This document shows, in pieces, positions 16,615 to 21,551 of a stretch of 21,551 bases of DNA. Within the stretch, counting starts at the first letter, position 1. Each line of letters begins with the position of its first letter. The notes under the pieces are model-generated. The model was not told the DNA's origin. It ran no database searches and saw only the letters and a list, made by a program, of their open reading frames with translations. Made by a program: the position numbers and the translations under genes. Source of the DNA: JBOHUX01 sp050734915 (GTDB lineage: Bacteria; Chloroflexota; Dormibacteria; Dormibacterales; Dormibacteraceae); NCBI GenBank assembly GCA_050734915.1, contig JBOHUX010000019.1:1-21551 (forward strand). Direction: 5' to 3'.

Positions 16615-17592
16615 TCAGTCTCCTTTGCCCGCCAGGCGGGCGCCGTCGCCGGACGCGGCGACCATTTGGGGGTGAGGGCGGCCCTCGGAGTGACCAGCCT
16701 GGTAATCGACGCTGTCCTCGGTCATCTCCATGAACGCCTCTTCCAGGGATGCCGCCTGCGCCGACAGCTCATGGAGAGCGATGCCGTGCCGAGCGGCCAG
16801 GTCGCCCACGGCCGCCATCTCGAGGCCGCTCACCGCCAGGGCCCCGTCTGGCTCGTGGATGACGGTCGCGTCGGCGTGGACGAGCAGCTCGGCCAGGCGC
16901 TTGAGCTCGGGGCCCCGGACCCGGACATGGTTCTGCGAGCTGCGGGAGATGAAGTCGCTCACGCTCGCCTCGGCGATCAGGCGGCCGCGGCCGATCACGA
17001 CCAGGTGGTCGGCGGTGAGAGCCATCTCGCTCATCAGATGGCTGGAGACGAACACCGTCCGGCCCTCGGCGGCCAGCGATCTGAGCAGGTTGCGTATCCA
17101 TCGGATCCCCTCCGGGTCGAGGCCGTTGACCGGCTCGTCGAAGAGCAGGATGCCCGGGTCGCCGAGCAGGGCCCCGGCGATCCCCAACCTCTGGCTCATT
17201 CCGAGCGAGAAGCCGCCGACCCGTTTGCCCGCCACCGACGTGAGCCCGACCAGCTCCAGGACCTCATCCACGCGTCCCTTGGGAATGCCGTTGCTCTGGG
17301 CCAGTGCGAGAAGGTGGTTGTAGGCGCTGCGCCCGCCGTGGATCGCCTGGGCATCGAGCAGCGCTCCGATGTCGAACAGCGGCGTCCAGTGGGAGCCGTA
17401 TGGCCTGCCGTTGATGAGAACCGCGCCCTGGTCGGGGCTGTCCAGCCCCAGGATCATCCGCATAGTGGTGGACTTGCCGGCCCCGTTCGGGCCCAGGAAT
17501 CCGGTCACCCGCCCCGGCTGGACCTCGAAGGAGAGATTGTCGACGGCGAGTGTCGAACCGTAGTGCTTGGTCAGGCCGCGGGCCTCTATCAT
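16615..17592 (-). CDS. ABC transporter ATP-binding protein (exporter, DrrA/CcmA-like)
   Basis: The 325 residues carry Walker A GPNGAGKST (about 38-46), the ABC signature FSLGMSQRLGIA, Walker B ILLFDEP with D-loop NGLDPEG, and the H-loop in SSHLMSE. A C-terminal extension of about 100 residues (KRLAELLVHADATVIHEP onward) is common in ABC-2 exporter ATPases. The start at 17592 (MIEARGLTKHYG) is preceded by AGAGAGG six bases upstream. It is divergent from the histidine kinase gene with a 256-base gap containing repeats, an arrangement in which the two-component system usually controls the exporter. It drives the permease encoded immediately downstream. Confidence 0.93.
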   Translation of the reverse strand: MIEARGLTKHYGSTLAVDNLSFEVQPGRVTGFLGPNGAGKSTTMRMILGLDSPDQGAVLINGRPYGSHWTPLFDIGALLDAQAIHGGRSAYNHLLALAQSNGIPKGRVDEVLELVGLTSVAGKRVGGFSLGMSQRLGIAGALLGDPGILLFDEPVNGLDPEGIRWIRNLLRSLAAEGRTVFVSSHLMSEMALTADHLVVIGRGRLIAEASVSDFISRSSQNHVRVRGPELKRLAELLVHADATVIHEPDGALAVSGLEMAAVGDLAARHGIALHELSAQAASLEEAFMEMTEDSVDYQAGHSEGRPHPQMVAASGDGARLAGKGD

Positions 17593-17722
17593 CGCTTGCC
17601 TCTCTCGATCTCGGATTTCCTGGTCATCGTTCTCATGGCCGTCTCGCTCCTCATTTCGGATCCCTTTCGTCCCCATCGGTCGCCGCTGTCCGGCCTTGCT
17701 GCCGGGGACGGCTCGACGCTAG

Positions 17723-17752
17723 GCCGTCGACGGCGGGGTTGGGAAGTCCCAA
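17723..17752. promoter_or_regulatory. Inverted repeats in the ABC/two-component divergent region
   Basis: Two palindromes sit side by side: a perfect 12-base GCCGTCGACGGC (17723-17734) and TTGGGA-AG-TCCCAA (17739-17752), with 6-base arms around a 2-base centre. They lie about 130-170 bases before the ATPase start and 100-125 before the kinase start. Either could be a regulator site; the first may be chance in GC-rich DNA. Confidence 0.4.
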
Positions 17753-17782
17753 AGGTCACCAATCGGGGGTGTAAAAGGTCAC
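17751..17782 (+). repeat. Direct repeat AAAGGTCAC x2, 23 bases apart
   Basis: AAAGGTCAC occurs at 17751-17759 and again at 17774-17782. The 23-base period is about two turns of the helix, so both copies face the same side of the DNA, as in binding sites for dimers of NarL-type response regulators. The repeats lie about 55-85 bases before the kinase -10 element. This is a candidate site for the regulator encoded at 19000. Confidence 0.45.
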
Positions 17783-17835
17783 TGTCGAGTTCGCGATGAG
17801 GAAAAGTGGTGATGGATGTCATCGGGGGGCTGGAC

Positions 17836-17841
17836 TAAGCT
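17836..17841 (+). promoter_or_regulatory. Leaderless -10 element (TAAGCT) of the histidine kinase gene
   Basis: TAAGCT fits TANNNT and is followed by exactly seven bases and then GTG at 17849. It argues for that GTG over the in-frame ATG at 17816. No clear -35 is visible. Confidence 0.45.
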
Positions 17842-17848
17842 CGGCCTC

Positions 17849-19003
17849 GTGACAGCCGCGCCTCTGCGGGTCAAGATCCTGGGACTGGCGTCCCTCGCTC
17901 CCCTTCTGGTGGCAGGCGTCGGCGCTGTCATCGTCTTCTGGCTTCGCCATCGCTTCCCCGGCATGGAGCGGCCGACCTGGGCGGCCGCCGCGCTCGCGAT
18001 GGGCGCGACCTACGCCGCCTTCTGGCTCCTGGCCGGCAGGGCCCGCTGGGGGGAGGCGACCGCCGCCCTGACCGTGATCCTGGCCGGGATCGCGGTTGTC
18101 CTTGCGGGCGCCCCTACCGGCGCCATCCTGCTCTGGTCCTACCCCGCGCTCATCCTCGGGTTTGCGCTCCCGCTCCGGAGCGCCATCTGGCTTCTGGCCG
18201 GCCTGGAGGCGGTCGCGATCGCCCTCATCGTCATCCTGGCCGGGGAGAGTCCGCAGCGCGTCCTGGGCACCGCCGTCACGCTTGCCGTGGTGACAGCGCT
18301 GGCCGGCCTGCTCTCGTCCACCTTGGGCGAGCTGGTCCGCCGCAACGAGGAGCTGGAGGCGGCGCGGGAGGAGCTGGCGGCGCTGGCGATCGAGGACGAG
18401 CGGGCCCGGTTCGGTCGCGACCTCCATGACCTCCTCGGGCACACCCTGTCGTTGATGGTGGTGAAGGTCCGCCTCGCCTCACGCCTTCTGCCCGTGGGAG
18501 CGGACGGCAGCTCGACGGAGCTGAGCGACATCGAGCAACTGGCCCGGCGAGCGTTGGAGGAGGTTCGGGAGGTGGCCGGTGGCTACCGGCAGCCGACGCT
18601 CGCCGCGGAGCTGGCGGGGGCCCGCGTCGCCCTCGAGGCGGGCGGGATTCGGTTCTCCATCGAGGGCGGCGGCGGCCTCTTTCCGCCGGAGGTGGAGGCG
18701 ACGTTCGCCTGGGCCGTGCGTGAGGGTGTCACCAATGTCCTCCGCCACAGCGGCGCCGGCAGCTGCTCGATCAGGCTGGGCCGGCACCCGCACTCCCTCT
18801 CGATCGCGATCTCCGACGATGGCCGGGGCAGCGAGGCTCCTCCCGGAACGGGGTTGAGAGGGTTGGCCGAGCGCGTGCGGGCGGTGGGAGGCAGGCTCGA
18901 GCACGGGCCGGCTCCGACCGGCGGCTTTCGACTGCGGGCCAGCATTCCCGTGCCCCCCACAGCGAGGGTGCCCAGGGCGCCCGTGGAGGCCCTCTCTCGT
19001 TGA
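17849..19003 (+). CDS. Sensor histidine kinase, HisKA_3 (NarL/DesK) type
   Basis: The 384-residue protein has about five membrane helices in residues 10-150, with only short loops outside, so it probably senses within or at the membrane. A short coiled linker (LVRRNEELEAAREELAAL) follows. The HisKA_3 dimerisation domain carries the phosphorylated H193 in RFGRDLHDLLGHTLS. The HATPase domain shows N-box REGVTNVLRHSGA and G-box SDDGRGS...GTGLRGLAERV. The membrane part and H-box resemble DesK/LiaS-like kinases. The TTG of the response regulator gene overlaps its stop, so the two are coupled. The start is GTG at 17849 by the leaderless promoter; ATG at 17816 would add 11 residues. Confidence 0.92.
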   Translation: MTAAPLRVKILGLASLAPLLVAGVGAVIVFWLRHRFPGMERPTWAAAALAMGATYAAFWLLAGRARWGEATAALTVILAGIAVVLAGAPTGAILLWSYPALILGFALPLRSAIWLLAGLEAVAIALIVILAGESPQRVLGTAVTLAVVTALAGLLSSTLGELVRRNEELEAAREELAALAIEDERARFGRDLHDLLGHTLSLMVVKVRLASRLLPVGADGSSTELSDIEQLARRALEEVREVAGGYRQPTLAAELAGARVALEAGGIRFSIEGGGGLFPPEVEATFAWAVREGVTNVLRHSGAGSCSIRLGRHPHSLSIAISDDGRGSEAPPGTGLRGLAERVRAVGGRLEHGPAPTGGFRLRASIPVPPTARVPRAPVEALSR

Positions 19004-19605
19004 TCCGAGTCGTGCTGGCCGAGGATCAGGGGATGTTTCGGAGCGCGGTCAGGCGACTCCTGGAGCTGGAGGGCGACATCGAGGTGGTCGGCGAGGGATC
19101 GACGGGCGTCGAGCTTCTCGCCACGGTCGAGGCGGAGCGGCCGGATGTCGCCGTGGTCGATATCGAGATGCCGGACATGGACGGGCTCACCGCCGCGGAG
19201 CGGATCCGCGACCAGGTCCCGGAATGCAAGGTCTTGATCGTGACCACTTTCGGGCGCCCCGGCTTCTTCCAGCGGGCGATGGCCGGCGGCGCCGCCGGCT
19301 TCGTGCTCAAGGATGCTCCGGCCGAGGCGCTCGCCGATGCCATCCGGCGCTGCGCGGCTGGGGACCGCATCATCGACCCCGGACTGGCGGCTGCCGCGAT
19401 GCGAATCGGCGCCAGCCCTCTGTCCGCCCGCGAGCGGGAGGTCCTGGTGGCGACCACCAGCGGAGCCGGCGTCGCGGAGATCTCCAAGACTCTGCACCTG
19501 TCGCAAGGAACAGTCCGCAACAAGGTCTCCAGCGCCATCGCGAAGCTGGGCGCCCGCAACCGCGCCGACGCGGTCCGGATCGCCGGCCACAACGGCTGGC
19601 TCTAG
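19000..19605 (+). CDS. Response regulator, NarL/FixJ family
   Basis: The 201 residues hold a receiver domain (about 1-120) with acidic pair E8-D9, phospho-acceptor D54 in VAVVDIEMPD, the conserved Thr in VTTFGRPG and Lys in FVLKDAP. A C-terminal LuxR-type HTH follows (about 140-200): LSAREREVLVA, VAEISKTLHLSQGTVRNKVSSAIAKLG. The sequence resembles DesR-type regulators. The start is TTG at 19000, overlapping the kinase stop by four bases, with GGAGG ten bases upstream. It probably controls the divergent ABC exporter and its own operon through repeats at 17723-17782; that target is inferred from position. Confidence 0.94.
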   Translation: MIRVVLAEDQGMFRSAVRRLLELEGDIEVVGEGSTGVELLATVEAERPDVAVVDIEMPDMDGLTAAERIRDQVPECKVLIVTTFGRPGFFQRAMAGGAAGFVLKDAPAEALADAIRRCAAGDRIIDPGLAAAAMRIGASPLSAREREVLVATTSGAGVAEISKTLHLSQGTVRNKVSSAIAKLGARNRADAVRIAGHNGWL

Positions 19606-19821
19606 ATCGACTCGCGGCGGATGATCACCCCCCTGCCGGCTGACTGCTCCTGGCGGACCGGATCACGCCGCGCATTCTGGCGCGGGTGACCGTCATTCTC
19701 GGCCGGGCCGCCCTCATGCGGCGTCCAGACAGGAGCCTCGCTGCCGGCCCGGTCCTGCCTCTTACGAAATCATGAAGACCCCCTGAGCCCTCTCTTGGAT
19801 TTGCGGTCCAGTATCGAGCCC

Positions 19822-21051
19822 ATGGATGACAGCGAAGAGCCGGGTCGGCCACAGACCGCTGGCATCCCACCGCCGGCCGCCCCAAGTGGAGCTGGGGCAG
19901 GCCGGCCCAGGCGGGGGCGGAGCCTGCTCGCGGCGATGGCGGTGGCCGGCCTGCTGCTCCTCACCGGCGGGGTCGGGATCGGGCTGGGGCTGGCGAGGAG
20001 CGGCCTGGCCGGGCTGCCCTTCGCGTTCGGGCAGGCTTCGATCCAGATGGTGCCCCAGTCGAGATCCGCGCTCCACCGGCCGGCCCAGGGACTCGGTGTG
20101 CGGGCGATCGCGAAGAGGGTCGATCCCGCCGTGGTGGACATCGACACGGTGCTGGAGTCCGGCCGGGGGACGGGCCGCGCCGCCGGCACCGGCATGGTGC
20201 TGACCCCGTCCGGCCTGGTGGTCACCAACAACCATGTCGTCCAGGGCGCGACCAGCATCCGGGTGACCGTCGCCGGACGCGGCAGCCACCCGGCGACCGT
20301 GGTCGGCGTCGATGTGGCCGCCGATGTCGCGCTCCTTCAGGTCCAGGGCGTGTCCGGGCTGCCCACCGTCACCCTGGCGGACTCCTCGAGCCTCACCGTC
20401 TCCGAGCCGGTGGTGGCGATCGGCAACGCACTCGGCCAGGGCGGCGCCCCGACCGTGACCGAGGGCACCATCACCGCGCTCGACCGATCGGTGACCGCCA
20501 GCGATGGGGCCGGCCGCGCGGAGCAACTCAGCGGGATGATCCAGACCGATGCCTCCATCAGCCCGGGCGACTCGGGAGGCCCGCTCGTGAACGGCGCCGG
20601 CCAGGTGGTGGGGATGATCACGGCCGCCTCGGCGCAAGGATTCCGGCAGCCCAGCTCCACGGTTGGCTTCGCGATCCCGGCCAGCACGGCCGCGAGCGTG
20701 GTCGATCAGATCCGGAGCGGCCATGCCAGCTCCTCGATCATCCTGGGGCAGCCCGCCTTCCTGGGCGTCGGCGTCGAGAACCTGGATCCCGCGATCGCCG
20801 CCCAGCTGGGCCTGAACGCCACCACCGGGGCGCTGGTGGTCCGCGTGGTGCCGGGCTCGCCGGCGGACCGGGCGGGGATGTCGCGCTACGCGGTGATCAC
20901 CTCGGTCGATGGCGCCCAGGTCGCCTCCGCCGGCCGCCTCGGGCCGGCCATCCTGCGGCACAAGCCGGGACAGCAGGTGCGCATCGGCTGGACCGACCAG
21001 GCCGGCGTCCACACCTCCACTGTGACGCTCGCGACCGGACCGGCCGTCTGA
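19822..21051 (+). CDS. Membrane-anchored HtrA/DegP-type serine protease with PDZ domain
   Basis: The 409-residue protein has a Pro/Gly-rich cytosolic N-terminus, one membrane helix (LLAAMAVAGLLLLTGGVGIGL, about 35-55), then a trypsin-like domain with the full triad H138 (VVTNNHVV), D168 (AADVALLQV) and S251 (SPGDSGGPL). A single C-terminal PDZ domain (about 310-405) contains LGVGVENLDP and GSPADRAGM. This is the layout of the HtrA/PepD-like envelope quality-control proteases of Gram-positive bacteria. I chose the ATG at 19822; a TTG at 19795 is in frame but has no better signal. The 216 bases between it and the regulator gene hold no clear promoter. It could share regulation with the adjacent two-component system, but nothing in the sequence proves that. 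Confidence 0.93.
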   Translation: MDDSEEPGRPQTAGIPPPAAPSGAGAGRPRRGRSLLAAMAVAGLLLLTGGVGIGLGLARSGLAGLPFAFGQASIQMVPQSRSALHRPAQGLGVRAIAKRVDPAVVDIDTVLESGRGTGRAAGTGMVLTPSGLVVTNNHVVQGATSIRVTVAGRGSHPATVVGVDVAADVALLQVQGVSGLPTVTLADSSSLTVSEPVVAIGNALGQGGAPTVTEGTITALDRSVTASDGAGRAEQLSGMIQTDASISPGDSGGPLVNGAGQVVGMITAASAQGFRQPSSTVGFAIPASTAASVVDQIRSGHASSSIILGQPAFLGVGVENLDPAIAAQLGLNATTGALVVRVVPGSPADRAGMSRYAVITSVDGAQVASAGRLGPAILRHKPGQQVRIGWTDQAGVHTSTVTLATGPAV

Positions 21052-21119
21052 GGTAGCGGGCGACCATGACCCCACCCCCCATGACAGGAGAGACCCCAGA
21101 AGACCTCACTGCCCCTGGC

Positions 21120-21331
21120 TCATGCATATTGGAATGCGTCCCTCACGGTGTGGCCACTTCCGTCTGGGTTCGCGATGGTCACGTCAACAACCCCTGTTCC
21201 TGCGGGAATCACGCTGGCGGCCGAAGTGCCATCTGCACTTACTTGAGCGTTCGACACCTCCTCCTGACCAATCCGAAGGGTCATGCCTGGTAGAAAGCCT
21301 TGTCCTGTGATGACTATCGGATCGCCCGCGT
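21120..21331 (-). pseudogene. C-terminal fragment of an IPT/TIG-domain protein, cut by an insertion sequence
   Basis: Read on the minus strand up to a TGA at 21120, about 70 residues fit an IPT/TIG (immunoglobulin-like) domain: NAGDPIVITGQGFLPGMTLR, then IGQEEV, SVIPAGTGVVDVTIANPDGS and a final DAFQYA before the stop. These domains occur in large secreted or surface proteins. Only the last part is here; upstream the frame runs into the end of an IS3-family element at about 21332, so the rest of the gene is lost or lies beyond the element outside the window. Codon use differs from neighbours (ATA, ACA, GGA, CTA, TTT, CAA) and GC is visibly lower, which suggests transferred DNA. Between its stop and the protease stop at 21051 I see nothing. 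Confidence 0.65.
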
Positions 21332-21551
21332 TGACCGGTCCCCATTTAGTGATCCACCCTCAATGAGGGTTCCGTGTTGACGAGCGCGGCCGCGAAGACG
21401 GCGGGCGGCATGTAGCCGAGTGAACTGTGCGGCCGGAGGCGATTGTAAACGTCACACCAGTCGTCGTAGAGGACGCGAGCCTCGAAGACCGAGTCGAAGA
21501 TCTCGCGGGCAAAGAGCTCGTCGCGGGCTTTGCCGTTGAAGCTCTCCACGA
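21332..21551 (-). mobile_element. End of an IS3-family insertion sequence (continues past right edge)
   Basis: The transposase gene (21346 onward) is followed within about 15 bases by a likely element end. Read inward from 21332 this starts TGACCGGTCCCCATTTAG, with the TG start usual for IS3-family termini. The other end lies outside the window, so the inverted repeat and target duplication cannot be checked. The element appears to sit inside the IPT/TIG gene. Confidence 0.6.
21346..21551 (-). CDS. IS3-family transposase OrfB, C-terminal part (runs off window)
   Basis: The visible 67 residues match the end of the IS3-family DDE integrase core: VESFNGKARDELF, in which the Glu of ESF is the last catalytic acid, then REIFDSVFEARVLYDDW and YNRLRPHSSLGYMPPAVFA. 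The catalytic aspartates and OrfA lie beyond the right edge. The frame remains open to the last base, so the GTG at 21549 is internal, not a start. It ends with TAA at 21346, close to the element terminus as usual for IS3 elements. Whether the element is active cannot be judged. Confidence 0.9.
   Translation of the reverse strand, partial: VESFNGKARDELFAREIFDSVFEARVLYDDWCDVYNRLRPHSSLGYMPPAVFAAALVNTEPSLRVDH

Noticed and set aside
15892..17799. 635-codon plus-strand open frame opposite the ABC permease and ATPase
   Set aside because: Antisense shadow; both real genes on the minus strand have full motif sets and ribosome sites.
19668..19685. Hairpin CCGCGC-ATTCTG-GCGCGG after the response regulator gene
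   Set aside because: Six-base stem with no following T-run; such stems are common by chance at this GC content.
21066..21310. Short plus-strand open frames beyond the protease gene
   Set aside because: No similarity to anything recognisable; the opposite strand carries a clear IPT/TIG fragment.

Overview
This is a high-GC (about 70% by eye), gene-dense bacterial chromosome segment. It probably comes from a Gram-positive-like (monoderm) member of the Terrabacteria, such as Dormibacterota, Chloroflexota or Actinomycetota. The clues are secreted coiled-coil/CHAP and coiled-coil/C39 wall proteins, a long-form HisG, an ABC-2 exporter beside a NarL-type two-component system, and several apparently leaderless promoters (TANNNT seven bases before ATG/GTG). 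The sequence alone does not settle the phylum.

Layout: (1) 1-1458, the 3' part of a RecQ helicase gene running in from the left edge. (2) 1484-6061, an envelope block on the minus strand: a secreted coiled-coil C39-like peptidase, Lgt, an acyltransferase-3 membrane protein, and a secreted coiled-coil CHAP hydrolase. (3) 6344-13674, histidine biosynthesis. A tightly overlapping minus-strand operon reads yerC(TrpR-like)-hisG-hisD/hisC fusion-hisB-hisH-hisF-hisI-msrA, and hisA is transcribed divergently. The short yerC/hisA gap holds a palindrome that resembles the E. coli TrpR operator. (4) 13685-15744, a HAD phosphatase and a divergently transcribed, membrane-anchored Asp-box beta-propeller. 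(5) 15784-19605, an ABC-2 exporter (permease + ATPase) divergent from a histidine kinase/response regulator pair, with inverted and direct repeats between them. (6) 19822-21051, a membrane-anchored HtrA-type protease with a PDZ domain. (7) 21120-21551, an accessory edge: the C-terminal stub of an IPT/TIG-domain gene, apparently cut by an IS3-family insertion sequence that runs off the right edge.

The his genes encode HisG, HisI, HisA, HisH/HisF, HisB, HisC and HisD. HisE and a recognised histidinol-phosphate phosphatase are not in the window; the HAD phosphatase next to hisA is a possible but unproven source of the latter. The strongest points for follow-up are the in-frame HisD-HisC fusion, the TrpR-like operator beside a TrpR-family gene at the head of the his operon, the leaderless promoter pattern, and the interrupted IPT/TIG gene. 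I saw no wholly new system, and no tRNA, rRNA or CRISPR array.
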